A DNA stretch of 64,000 nucleotides from Pseudoblastomonas marina (GTDB lineage Bacteria; Pseudomonadota; Alphaproteobacteria; Sphingomonadales; Sphingomonadaceae), in the NCBI RefSeq assembly GCF_014641655.1, contig NZ_BMID01000001.1, positions 2,508,427 to 2,572,426 of the forward strand, read 5' to 3'. This document shows, one piece after another, positions 16,605-24,580 of the stretch (positions are counted from its first letter, which is position 1; every line of letters begins with the position of its first letter). Made by a program: the position numbers and the translations under genes. The notes below the pieces were generated by a model. It did no database searches and was not told the origin of the DNA. It saw nothing but the letters and a program-made list of their open reading frames with translations.

Positions 16605-16705
16605 CACCGAAGACCATCGCCATCGTCCTCCCACTCCTCGCCATCATCGCGACCACCGTCGCGATCGCGATGGCGCACAAGAAAGATTCCGATGCTCAAG
16701 ATTGA
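16601..16705 (+). CDS. 34-residue single-span membrane peptide before sufC
   Basis: The frame opens with ATG overlapping the previous stop (ATGA) and encodes one hydrophobic helix (TIAIVLPLLAIIATTVAIAMA) flanked by a positive N-terminus and a charged KKDSDAQD tail. It ends 14 bases inside sufC in another frame. The gene overlap pattern and hydrophobic design favour a real small membrane protein; alternatively it is a translational-coupling leader for sufC. No homology could be tested. Confidence 0.5.
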   Translation: MTPKTIAIVLPLLAIIATTVAIAMAHKKDSDAQD

Positions 16706-17441
16706 AAACCTCCACGCCGAAATTGACGGCAAGGCCATCCTCAAGGGGCTGACGCTCGAAGTGCAGCCGGGCGAGGTCCATGCGATCATGGGCCCCAACG
16801 GCGCGGGCAAGTCGACGCTCGCCTATGTGCTGGGCGGCCGCCCGGGCTACGAAGTGACCGAGGGTTCGGTGACGTTCGGCGGCAAGGACCTGCTCGATCT
16901 CGAACCGCACGAGCGCGCCGCCGCCGGCCTGTTCCTCGGCTTCCAGTACCCGGTCGAGATTCCCGGCGTCTCCAACGTCCAGTTCCTGCGCGAGGCCTTG
17001 AACGCCCAGCGCGAGGAGCGCGGCGAGGAGAAGCTGACCGGCGGGGAGTTCCTCAAGCTCGCCAAGGAGAAGGCGGGGCTGCTCAAGCTCGACATGGACA
17101 TGCTCAAGCGGCACGTGAACGTCGGCTTTTCGGGCGGCGAGAAGAAGCGCGCCGAGATGGTCCAGATGGGTATTCTCGACCCGCAATTCGCCGTTCTCGA
17201 CGAGACCGATAGCGGGCTCGACATCGATGCGCTGCGCGTGGTGGGCGATGGGATCAACGCGATCATGCGCCAGCCCGACAAGGGCGTGCTGCTGATCACC
17301 CACTATCAGCGCCTGCTCGAAGTGGTGAAGCCCGACAAGGTCTCGATTCTAAGCGACGGGCGCATCGTGCGCACCGGCGGGCCCGAACTCGCCATGCAGC
17401 TCGAGGAAGAGGGCTACGATCGGGTCATGGAGACGGCATGA
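16692..17441 (+). CDS. sufC: Fe-S cluster assembly ATPase SufC
   Basis: The 249-residue ABC-type ATPase powers the SufBCD scaffold. Walker A is GPNGAGKST (about residues 36-44), the signature is FSGGEKKR, and Walker B is AVLDETDSGLDIDALR, with the SufC-specific DETDSGLD. The start overlaps the upstream peptide gene by 14 bases and its stop overlaps sufD by ATGA. It is cytosolic. Confidence 0.97.
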   Translation: MLKIENLHAEIDGKAILKGLTLEVQPGEVHAIMGPNGAGKSTLAYVLGGRPGYEVTEGSVTFGGKDLLDLEPHERAAAGLFLGFQYPVEIPGVSNVQFLREALNAQREERGEEKLTGGEFLKLAKEKAGLLKLDMDMLKRHVNVGFSGGEKKRAEMVQMGILDPQFAVLDETDSGLDIDALRVVGDGINAIMRQPDKGVLLITHYQRLLEVVKPDKVSILSDGRIVRTGGPELAMQLEEEGYDRVMETA

Positions 17442-18208
17442 CCGAAGCCCTGATTCTCCCCACCACTCGCGACGAGGCCTGGCGCTATTCCGATGTCGCC
17501 GCGCTCGAAGGGATGGACCTGTCCACCTTCGACGACTGGCGCGACATCGAGGTGCCCGCGGGCGAGAGCTTCCGCGACGTCATAGCGATCACTGACGAGA
17601 ACACCGGTCCCGACGAGACCGTGCTGCATCGCCTTCGCGTGCGGCTCGGCGAAGGCGCGCGCTGCGAACTGTTCGGACTGATTGCGGCCGGGCGGCTTGG
17701 CCGCGTCGAAGTGGTCGTGACGCTGGCGCGAGGGAGCCATTTCGAGCTCGGCGGCGTGACCGTCGGCGGGCGCGAGACGACGCGCGAATTCGTCACCCGG
17801 ATGGCGCATGAGGAACCCGAGGCGACCAGCAACCAGACCGTGCGTTCGGTCCACTGGGGCAAGGGCACGGGCAATTTCCTCGGCCGGATCGACGTCGTGC
17901 GCAATGCGCAGAAGACCGACGCCGCGCAAAGCTTCAAGGGCCTGCTGCTTGAAAAGGGCGCGAGCGTGAACTCGGTGCCGCAGCTCGAGATCTTCGCCGA
18001 CGACGTCAAATGCGCCCACGGAGCCGCGATCGGCCAGCTCGACGAAAGCGCACGCTTCTACATGGCTTCGCGCGGGCTCTCGCCCGATCTTTCGCGGAGG
18101 CTGCTGGTGCAGGCCTTTATCGGCGACGCCTTCGTCGCGCTCGACGACGAGGAGCAACGCGAGGCGCTGATGCAGGCCGCGCTCGACAAGCTGGACCGGC
18201 ACCTGTGA
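17438..18208 (+). CDS. sufD: Fe-S cluster assembly protein SufD, short form
   Basis: SufD partners SufB in the SufBCD scaffold. This copy is 256 residues, against about 420 in E. coli, and retains the beta-helix core and C-terminal signature EIFADDVKCAHGAAIGQLDE. It lacks most of the N-terminal helical region. The N-terminus still has the short TTRDEAWRYSDVAALEGM motif typical of SufD. Short SufD proteins are usual in sphingomonads as I recall. It overlaps sufC (ATGA) and sufS (GTGA). Confidence 0.93.
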   Translation: MTEALILPTTRDEAWRYSDVAALEGMDLSTFDDWRDIEVPAGESFRDVIAITDENTGPDETVLHRLRVRLGEGARCELFGLIAAGRLGRVEVVVTLARGSHFELGGVTVGGRETTREFVTRMAHEEPEATSNQTVRSVHWGKGTGNFLGRIDVVRNAQKTDAAQSFKGLLLEKGASVNSVPQLEIFADDVKCAHGAAIGQLDESARFYMASRGLSPDLSRRLLVQAFIGDAFVALDDEEQREALMQAALDKLDRHL

Positions 18209-19422
18209 GCAACGCCCCCGTCCTCGACCGCAAGGCGGATTTTCCCGGCCTCGTCACCGCGGGCGGCAAGCCGTGGCACTATCTCGACACCGCCGCCTCG
18301 GCGCAGAAGCCGCTGGAGGTGATCGACGCGATGAGCCGGGCGCTGGGAAGCGATTACGCCACCGTCCATCGCGGGGTCTATAATCGCTCGGCGCAGATGA
18401 CGCTGGGCTACGAAGCCGCGCGCAAGCGGGTGGCGGACTTCATCGGCGCCAAAAGCGAGAACGAGATCGTGTTCGTGCGCGGCGCGACCGAGGGGATCAA
18501 CCTCGTCGGGCAGACGTGGGGTGCGGCCAATATCGGCGCGGGCGACCGGATCATGCTATCCACGCTCGAGCACCATTCGAACATCGTCCCGTGGCAGATG
18601 CTCGCCGAGCGCGTCGGCGCGCAAATCGACGTCTGCCCGCTGACCGAGGACGGGTTGATCGACCTCGATTGGCTCGAAGCCAATTTGACCGAGCGCCACA
18701 AGCTCGTCGCGCTCGCCCATGTCTCCAACGTGCTCGGTTCGGTGCTCGGCGCGAAGCGCGCGGCGAAGGCTGCGCATGCGGTCGGCGCGAAGCTGCTGCT
18801 CGACGGCTGCCAGGCCGCGCCGCGGATGCGGCTGGCAATGGATAAGCTCGACTGCGATTTCTACGTCTTTTCGGGCCACAAGCTCTACGGTCCGACCGGG
18901 ATCGGCGTGCTCTGGGCGCGCGAGGAACTGCTCGACGCGATGCCGCCGTGGCACGGCGGCGGCGCGATGATCGACAAGGTCTCGTTCGAAAAGACCACCT
19001 ATGCCCCGCCGCCGCAGCGGTTCGAGGCGGGTACGCCGATGATCACCGAGGCGATCGCGCTCCACGCGGCGATCGATTATGTCGACGCGCTCGGCATGGA
19101 ACGCCTGTTCGAGCATGAAAGCGACCTTGCAACCAAGGCGCGCGCGGCGCTGCGCGACACCAACAAGGTGACGCTGTTCGGCCCCGAAAAGAGCGCCGGG
19201 ATCGTAAGTTTCGCGCTCGATGGGGTTCACCCGCACGATCTGGGCACCATATTGGACGAGGAAGACGTCGCGATCCGTGCCGGCCATCATTGCGCGCAGC
19301 CGCTGATGGAACATCTCGGCGTCAGCGCCACCGCGCGCGCCAGTTTCGGCCTCTACAACGACGAAAGCGATATCGACGCGCTGATGCGCGGGATCGAGAG
19401 AACACTCAGGATTTTCGGATGA
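18205..19422 (+). CDS. sufS: cysteine desulfurase SufS
   Basis: The 405-residue PLP enzyme releases sulfur from cysteine for cluster assembly. Group II features are YLDTAASAQKP, VHRGVYNRSA, TLEHHSNIVPW, the PLP lysine in FSGHKLYGPTG, and the catalytic cysteine in RAGHHCAQPLMEH, inside the short loop that requires a sulfur acceptor. It starts with GTG at 18205 in a GTGA overlap with sufD. No sufE is present in the window, so its usual sulfur-accepting partner is elsewhere. Confidence 0.96.
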   Translation: MSNAPVLDRKADFPGLVTAGGKPWHYLDTAASAQKPLEVIDAMSRALGSDYATVHRGVYNRSAQMTLGYEAARKRVADFIGAKSENEIVFVRGATEGINLVGQTWGAANIGAGDRIMLSTLEHHSNIVPWQMLAERVGAQIDVCPLTEDGLIDLDWLEANLTERHKLVALAHVSNVLGSVLGAKRAAKAAHAVGAKLLLDGCQAAPRMRLAMDKLDCDFYVFSGHKLYGPTGIGVLWAREELLDAMPPWHGGGAMIDKVSFEKTTYAPPPQRFEAGTPMITEAIALHAAIDYVDALGMERLFEHESDLATKARAALRDTNKVTLFGPEKSAGIVSFALDGVHPHDLGTILDEEDVAIRAGHHCAQPLMEHLGVSATARASFGLYNDESDIDALMRGIERTLRIFG

Positions 19423-19928
19423 GCGACAACAAGGATTACGTCGCGGCGCCCTCGCCGCTCGACCAGGCGGACATGATGCCGCCCAAACCGCCGCGTGCAC
19501 GCGTTTCGGATGCGGTCGACGACGCGCCCTCGGAGAGCGCGGGTGAGAAGCTCGAGCGCAAGCGCGATTACCTCGCCGGCTTCCTCGACAAGCAGCCCGA
19601 AGCCGCGCCGACCACAGGCGATGGCGGAGAGTTGCAGCAGAAGGTCGTGGACGCGCTCAAGGAAATCTACGACCCCGAAATCCCGGTCAACATCTACGAT
19701 CTCGGCCTGATCTACGGTGTCGAAGTTTCGGACGAGTCGGACGTAAAGGTGATCATGACGCTCACCACGCCGAATTGCCCGGTCGCGGAGACGATGCCGG
19801 GCGAAGTCGAACTGCGCGCGGGCTCGGTCCCCGGTGTGCGCCATGCCGAGGTCGATCTCGTCTGGGATCCGCCTTGGGGCCCAGACAAGATGACCGACGA
19901 GGCGCGCCTCGAACTCGGTATGCTATAA
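19419..19928 (+). CDS. sufT: SUF system assembly protein with DUF59/MIP18 domain (SufT-like)
   Basis: The 169-residue protein has a variable, acidic N-terminal 70 residues. A DUF59 domain follows: LKEIYDPEIPVNIYDLGLIY, VIMTLTTPNCPVAETMPGEVE, and VDLVWDPPWGPDKMTDEARLELG. The conserved cysteine in TPNCPVA is present. SufT-type proteins help mature Fe-S proteins, especially under heavy demand. It overlaps sufS by ATGA and is followed after 9 bases by sufA. Confidence 0.9.
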   Translation: MSDNKDYVAAPSPLDQADMMPPKPPRARVSDAVDDAPSESAGEKLERKRDYLAGFLDKQPEAAPTTGDGGELQQKVVDALKEIYDPEIPVNIYDLGLIYGVEVSDESDVKVIMTLTTPNCPVAETMPGEVELRAGSVPGVRHAEVDLVWDPPWGPDKMTDEARLELGML

Positions 19929-19937
19929 GGTGCTGTC

Positions 19938-20294
19938 ATGACCGACACGAAAACCCGTACCCGCCCTGCCGCCGTCATCCTGACGCCCGCCGCCGAACAG
20001 CGCGTCGCCGAGCTGATGGCGAAGGCGCCCGAAGACGCGATCGGGGTCAAGCTCTCGACCCCGCGCCGCGGCTGTTCGGGCCTCGCCTACTCGGTCGACT
20101 ACGTGACCGAGGAGCAGGGCTTCGACGAGAAGATCGAGACCCCGGGCGGCACCTTCTACATCGACGGCGCGAGCGTGCTCTATCTCGTCGGCAGCACGAT
20201 GGACTGGGTGGAAGACGATTTCACCGCCGGGTTCGTGTTCGAAAACCCCAACGCCAAGGGCGCGTGTGGGTGCGGCGAGAGTTTCATGGTCTAA
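19938..20294 (+). CDS. sufA: A-type Fe-S carrier SufA/IscA family
   Basis: The 118-residue protein has the A-type cluster carrier fold: LTPAAEQRVAELM, the first ligand cysteine in TPRRGCSGLAYSVDY, and the paired cysteines in KGACGCGESFMV. It receives clusters from SufBCD and passes them to client enzymes. It is the last recognisable gene of the suf operon. Confidence 0.95.
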   Translation: MTDTKTRTRPAAVILTPAAEQRVAELMAKAPEDAIGVKLSTPRRGCSGLAYSVDYVTEEQGFDEKIETPGGTFYIDGASVLYLVGSTMDWVEDDFTAGFVFENPNAKGACGCGESFMV

Positions 20295-20315
20295 GCTCAC
20301 GCTGGGCCGACATCC

Positions 20316-20495
20316 GTGCCACGGCAGTACGATCCCCGGCGGATAAAGGCAGCCCTTGCCGGGCCTCACGGTTGGGTGCTCGAACAAATAGTGGGCCGTT
20401 CCGATCTCGATCGGACGGCCGTGCCCGCCGTTCCGCCCAATGGCCCGCGACCCAAGCAGGGCGGGGCCGAAGCGCCGCTCGATTTCGGCGACTAG
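20316..20495 (+). CDS. possible 59-residue hypothetical protein after sufA
   Basis: Directly in the sufA frame after its stop, a GTG at 20316 opens 59 codons that read smoothly (PRQYDPRRIKAALAGPHGW...VLEQIVGRSDLDR) and end in DFGD. It overlaps the end of the converging lipoprotein gene by 4 bases. No ribosome-binding site is obvious and I know no relative. It may be a small protein, a remnant, or chance. It fills most of the 197-base gap. Confidence 0.25.
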   Translation: MPRQYDPRRIKAALAGPHGWVLEQIVGRSDLDRTAVPAVPPNGPRPKQGGAEAPLDFGD

Positions 20496-20878
20496 CGACC
20501 CAGCGCCGCGATGCAGCCGGCGGGATCGACCGATTCACCGGCGGTATTGCGAGCATCGACCCAGGTCGCGCGGCGTTCGCCGCCCCCTGCGAGCGTGTAG
20601 AGATAGACGTCGAGCAGGCAGGCCTGGCCGGCGAATTGCAGCTTGCGCGCATCGCCTTCGGCGAGGTCGAGCCGCGGCTGGCCGAAGCGCGCCACTAGCT
20701 GTGCGGCGGTGGCGTCGACCACCCCTTCCAGCCCGCGACCCGTCATCCGGGTCGGCGTCGAAGGCGGCGGCGGGGTCGCGCTGCGCGTGACCGGTTGCGG
20801 CGGGATCCTCGGTGAAGTCGAGCCGCCGGCACATCCGGCGAGGGCCAGCGCAAGGAGCAGGGCGGCGTGGAATCTCAT
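20492..20878 (-). CDS. small hypothetical lipoprotein
   Basis: The 128-residue product starts MRFHAALLLALALAGCAG, a clear lipoprotein signal with cysteine 16. It is followed by a proline/threonine-rich linker and a compact domain (VDATAAQLVARFGQPRLDLAEGDARKLQF...CLLDVYLYTLAGGG). That domain looks like a SmpA/BamE-like 'AxQL...FG.P....EG....W' small beta domain, though this is a guess. It overlaps the EI24 gene by ATGA. Confidence 0.7.
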   Translation of the reverse strand: MRFHAALLLALALAGCAGGSTSPRIPPQPVTRSATPPPPSTPTRMTGRGLEGVVDATAAQLVARFGQPRLDLAEGDARKLQFAGQACLLDVYLYTLAGGGERRATWVDARNTAGESVDPAGCIAALGR

Positions 20879-21555
20879 CGTGTCTTTCCGTGAACGAGGT
20901 GGGTTGCCATCGCGGCCCCCAGGAAGGGAGCCAGGAAGTTTACGCCCGGCACCGCAAACAGTGCCGCGACGATCCCGCCCATGACGAAGCGCTCGCCGCC
21001 ACCGAGCGGCTTGGGCCCAAGTTCGACCTCGTGCCGCGCGGCGACCATCTCCATCAGCTCGCGCCCCAGCAGCAGGGCGTTGACCAGCCAGAATACCGCT
21101 GCCGCGCCGACTCCCGTCACTAGCAGGACGAGCGCGAAGGGCAGCGCGACGAGGTTGAACAGCAACGCGCGGCCCGCCCCCTTGAGCCCGCGCCGCGTCT
21201 CGCGCGCGAAACCGAGATCCCGGGCCTGCGCCGCGCGGTCGGGATAGAATTTCGCCTCGACCGCCTTGACCACTTCGTCGGCAAAGAACTGCAGCGCCGC
21301 CATCGCGACGATCCGCCACAGCAGCCATGCGCCGATCACCACGCCGAGCACCGACAGCGCCCCGCGCACGCCCTGCGCCCCGGCGAAGGCCCCGTCCTGA
21401 AGGCCTGCCGCGCCCAATCCCCAGTCGAGCGCGATCCAGCCCGCGGTGCCGAGCGCGACAAAGGCGACCAGCGCCAGCCCCACGCTCTTGAGCAACAGGG
21501 CGAGAACCCGCCGGTCGGCGAGCTGGCGGACGGCAAGGGCGAGCGCACGCAACAT
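20875..21555 (-). CDS. EI24 domain membrane protein (CysZ-like)
   Basis: The product has about four to five hydrophobic segments and the pattern of the EI24/CysZ family: an N-terminal helix pair, a long cytoplasmic stretch with FFADEVVKAVEAKFYPDRA, and VNALLLGRELMEMVAARH near the end. E. coli CysZ imports sulfate; for other members the substrate is unknown. An ATG at 21555 is used; a GTG at 21564 would add three residues. It is transcribed divergently from the PfkB gene and overlaps a downstream lipoprotein gene. Confidence 0.75.
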   Translation of the reverse strand: MLRALALAVRQLADRRVLALLLKSVGLALVAFVALGTAGWIALDWGLGAAGLQDGAFAGAQGVRGALSVLGVVIGAWLLWRIVAMAALQFFADEVVKAVEAKFYPDRAAQARDLGFARETRRGLKGAGRALLFNLVALPFALVLLVTGVGAAAVFWLVNALLLGRELMEMVAARHEVELGPKPLGGGERFVMGGIVAALFAVPGVNFLAPFLGAAMATHLVHGKTR

Positions 21556-21659
21556 CGCCAGCACGAATCGGGCGCTACCTGCCCGCTGTCAACGCTTGGC
21601 AGGGCGCGGACGAACCGTTAGGCGCGCCCCCACACCATTTACGCCCTACAGGATTTTTC

Positions 21660-22643
21660 ATGACCGAACCCCGCTACGACGTGATCGCGATCGGCAATGC
21701 CATCGTCGACGTGATGGCCCCGTGCTCCGACGAGCTGATCGACGAACTCCAATTGAACAAGGGCGGGATGACGCTTGTCGACGACGAGGGGGCCGCCATG
21801 CTCTACGACGCGATGGGACCGGCACGCGAAATCTCGGGCGGCTCGGCGGCAAACACGCTGGCCGGCATGGCCGCGCTCGGCGCGCAATGCGCGTTCATCG
21901 GCCAGGTCGCGAAGGACCAGCTCGGCGATGTCTTCAGCCACGATATCCGCGCCGTCGGCATCGATTACGACACGCCCGCGCGCGAGGGCGACCCGGCCAC
22001 GGGGCGTTGCCTGATCTTCGTCACCCCCGATGGCGAGCGCACGATGAACACCTTCCTCGGCGCGAGCACTTACCTGCCCAAGGAAGCGCTCGACGAGGAC
22101 CTGATCGCCAGCGCCGGCGTGCTCTATCTCGAAGGCTATCTGTGGGATCCCGAGGAACCGCGCCGCGCCATGCGTCGCGCGATCGAGGTCGCGCGTGCGG
22201 CCGGCCGCAAGGTCGCCTTCACCGCGTCGGAAAGCTTCGTAATCGATCGCCATGGCGACGATTTCCGAGCGCTGATCGAAGACGGCCTGGTCGACATCAT
22301 GTTCGTCAACGAGAGCGAGCTCGCCACGCTGACCGGCGAGGACGATTTCGAAGCGGGCCTCAAGGCGCTCGACGGCAAGCTGCCGATCCTCGTCGCGACC
22401 CGCAGCGAAAAGGGCGCGGTCGCCATCGCCCACGGCACCCGCGCCGAAGTGCCCGCGGCCCCGGTCGACGAGGTGGTCGACACCACCGGGGCAGGCGACC
22501 TCTTCGCCGCCGGATTCCTCACCGGCCACGTGCGCGGCGAGAGCCTCGAGCGCTGCCTGGAAATGGGCGCGATCTGCGCCGCCGAGATCATCTCACACTA
22601 CGGCGCGCGGCCCGAGGCGGACCTGCAGGAATTGGTGGGATAG
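21660..22643 (+). CDS. PfkB family sugar/nucleoside kinase, adenosine kinase-like
   Basis: The 327-residue ribokinase-fold enzyme has the two PfkB signatures: GGSAANTLAGMAALG near residue 60, and DTTGAGDLFAAGFLTG with the catalytic aspartate and anion hole near residue 278. Overall it resembles the bacterial adenosine-kinase-like subgroup seen in alphaproteobacteria (DVIAIGNAIVDVMAP, GERTMNTFLGAS). The phosphorylated substrate is not certain. A 104-base gap to the divergent EI24 gene provides its promoter. Confidence 0.88.
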   Translation: MTEPRYDVIAIGNAIVDVMAPCSDELIDELQLNKGGMTLVDDEGAAMLYDAMGPAREISGGSAANTLAGMAALGAQCAFIGQVAKDQLGDVFSHDIRAVGIDYDTPAREGDPATGRCLIFVTPDGERTMNTFLGASTYLPKEALDEDLIASAGVLYLEGYLWDPEEPRRAMRRAIEVARAAGRKVAFTASESFVIDRHGDDFRALIEDGLVDIMFVNESELATLTGEDDFEAGLKALDGKLPILVATRSEKGAVAIAHGTRAEVPAAPVDEVVDTTGAGDLFAAGFLTGHVRGESLERCLEMGAICAAEIISHYGARPEADLQELVG

Positions 22644-22686
22644 GAAAACTCGCCGCCCCGGCCTGAGCGAGGTAAAGAAGGCGGTA

Positions 22687-23199
22687 TCAATCCCCTTGGT
22701 CGGTCTCGAGCGGCGAATTGTGCTCGTGGACGATTTTCCAGCCCTCAGCCGTGTCGACGAACACGAGGGTCAGCTGCCGGTTGGCCGTCACCACGTCTTC
22801 GCCGAACACCAGCTCGACGTCCGGGTGTACCGTTGCAACCGCGACGTCACCGTAGACCGACACTTTCGGATCGTCATACTCGAAGCGATTCACGCTGGTG
22901 GCATTGCCGAAGAACGCGCGTTCGTTTGCCTCATTTTCCGATGCGCCGGTACGACGACCTCCTTCCTGAAAATCGCTGAATTTCGGACTATAGGCATGGT
23001 GCGCTATGAGGCGGTCGATATCGCCTTCACGGATTGCGAGCTCGATGTCGTCCAGCACAGCTTGGATTTCGCCGACCTTTTCTGGATATTCTGTCGCAAT
23101 CAGATCCTTGCTTTGGCCGGTGTCAGCCTCGCTGGGTTCTTGAGCGCTGCAGCCCGAAAGCATCGCCAGCGCAGCAATCGGATAGATTAATCTATTCAT
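22687..23199 (-). CDS. SnoaL/NTF2-like (DUF4440-type) lipoprotein
   Basis: The 170-residue protein opens MNRLIYPIAALAMLSGCSAQ, a lipoprotein signal with cysteine 17, and continues with an NTF2-like cone fold pattern (IQAVLDDIELAIREGDIDRLIAHHAYSPKF..., RQLTLVFVDTAEGWKIVHEH). Such domains bind small ligands or act as hydrolases; none can be named. The ATG at 23199 follows a run of six G that serves as ribosome-binding site. That run lies inside a stable hairpin. It is downstream of purD on the same strand. Confidence 0.75.
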   Translation of the reverse strand: MNRLIYPIAALAMLSGCSAQEPSEADTGQSKDLIATEYPEKVGEIQAVLDDIELAIREGDIDRLIAHHAYSPKFSDFQEGGRRTGASENEANERAFFGNATSVNRFEYDDPKVSVYGDVAVATVHPDVELVFGEDVVTANRQLTLVFVDTAEGWKIVHEHNSPLETDQGD

Positions 23200-23205
23200 G
23201 AATTC

Positions 23206-23232
23206 CCCCCATTCGCCGAAATGGAATGGGGG
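23206..23232 (-). promoter_or_regulatory. perfect 9-bp hairpin enclosing the ribosome-binding site of the SnoaL-like lipoprotein
   Basis: On the minus strand CCCCCATTC (23232-23224), a 9-base loop, then GAATGGGGG (23214-23206) form a perfect stem. The second arm is the G-rich ribosome-binding site of the gene starting at 23199. No T tract follows, so it is not an ordinary terminator. Folding would hide the site and lower translation. Confidence 0.6.
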
Positions 23233-23293
23233 CATTCTTTCGTGCTGACCGCAATTCGGGCGCGCAAGCACGCTCGTCTGCAACGCCGATCGC

Positions 23294-24580
23294 TTACGAA
23301 GTACGCTCCCGCTCGAGTTCGCGCCAGCCGATATCGGTGCGGCAGAAGCCGGTATCGAAATCGAGGCTCATGATCGCCTCGTAGGCGAGGTTGCGCGCGG
23401 TGGTGACGTCGTCGGCGAGCGCGGTGACGTTGAGCACCCGGCCACCATTCGCGACCAGCTGTCCCTCCTCGTTGCGCTTCGTGCCCGCGTGAAAGATTTT
23501 CGCGCCCGTCTGCTCGGCCGCGCCGACCTTGCAGATCGTGCCGCCCTTTTCGGGCATGCCGGGATATCCCGCCGCCGCCATCACCACGGTCAGTGCGGCG
23601 GATTTCTTCATCGCGATTTCGTCCACCTCCGAGAGCGTGCCGTTGGCGCAGGCGAGCATCAGCTCGACCAGGTCCTCGTCGAGGCGCGCCATCAGCACCT
23701 GGCACTCGGGATCGCCGAAGCGGACGTTGTATTCGATCAGCTTGGGGCCCTCGCTGGTCAGCATGAGGCCTGCGTAGAGCACGCCCGAAAACGGCGTGCC
23801 GCGCGCTTTCATCGTCGCGACCGTCGGTTCGACGATCCGCTCCATCACCTCGCGCTGGAGATCGAGGGTCAGGATCGAGGCGGGACTGTAGGCGCCCATT
23901 CCCCCGGTATTGGGGCCGGTATCGCCATCGCCGACGCGCTTGTGGTCCTGCGCGGTGCCGAAGGCGCGGACGGTTTCGCCGTCGGTCAGCGCAAAGAAGC
24001 TCGCTTCCTCGCCGGTGAGGAATTCCTCGATCACGACTTCGGCGCCGGCCTCGCCGAACCTCCCGCCGAACATGTCGGCGAGCGCGCTGTCGGCCTCGGC
24101 GCGGTTGGCGGCGATCACCACGCCCTTGCCCGCCGCGAGGCCATCGGCCTTGAGTACGTAGGGCGGTTCGAAGCGGCCGAGCGCGGTGCGCGCCTCGTCG
24201 AGCGAGCTGGTGTGGGCGTAGCCGGCGGTGGGAATATCCGCCTCGTCGCACAGCCGCTTGGTGAAGGCCTTGCTGCCTTCGAGCTGGGCGGCTTCGGCCG
24301 AGGGGCCGAATACGGGGATGCCCGCCTCGCGCAGGCTGTCGGCAAGTCCGTCGACCAGCGGGGCCTCGGGCCCGATCACCACGAGCGCGATGTCGTTATC
24401 GCGGCAATGTGCGATCACGGCAGCATGGTCGCCGACGTCGAGCGCGACCGATTGTGCGCCGTCATCCTCCATCCCCGGATTGCCGGGAGCGGCCTGGAGA
24501 TTGTCGCAACGCGGCGATTGCATCAGCTTCCACGCCAGCGCATGCTCGCGCCCGCCCGATCCGAGTAGAAGGATATTCAT
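23294..24580 (-). CDS. purD: phosphoribosylamine-glycine ligase
   Basis: This 428-residue ATP-grasp enzyme makes glycinamide ribonucleotide in purine synthesis. Seen are [79 protein letters not shown] and [10 protein letters not shown], and the metal-binding [12 protein letters not shown]. The ATG at 24580 is the family start. It overlaps head-to-head with the xseA ATG by two bases, so each promoter must lie in the other gene. Confidence 0.97.
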   Translation of the reverse strand: MNILLLGSGGREHALAWKLMQSPRCDNLQAAPGNPGMEDDGAQSVALDVGDHAAVIAHCRDNDIALVVIGPEAPLVDGLADSLREAGIPVFGPSAEAAQLEGSKAFTKRLCDEADIPTAGYAHTSSLDEARTALGRFEPPYVLKADGLAAGKGVVIAANRAEADSALADMFGGRFGEAGAEVVIEEFLTGEEASFFALTDGETVRAFGTAQDHKRVGDGDTGPNTGGMGAYSPASILTLDLQREVMERIVEPTVATMKARGTPFSGVLYAGLMLTSEGPKLIEYNVRFGDPECQVLMARLDEDLVELMLACANGTLSEVDEIAMKKSAALTVVMAAAGYPGMPEKGGTICKVGAAEQTGAKIFHAGTKRNEEGQLVANGGRVLNVTALADDVTTARNLAYEAIMSLDFDTGFCRTDIGWRELERERTS

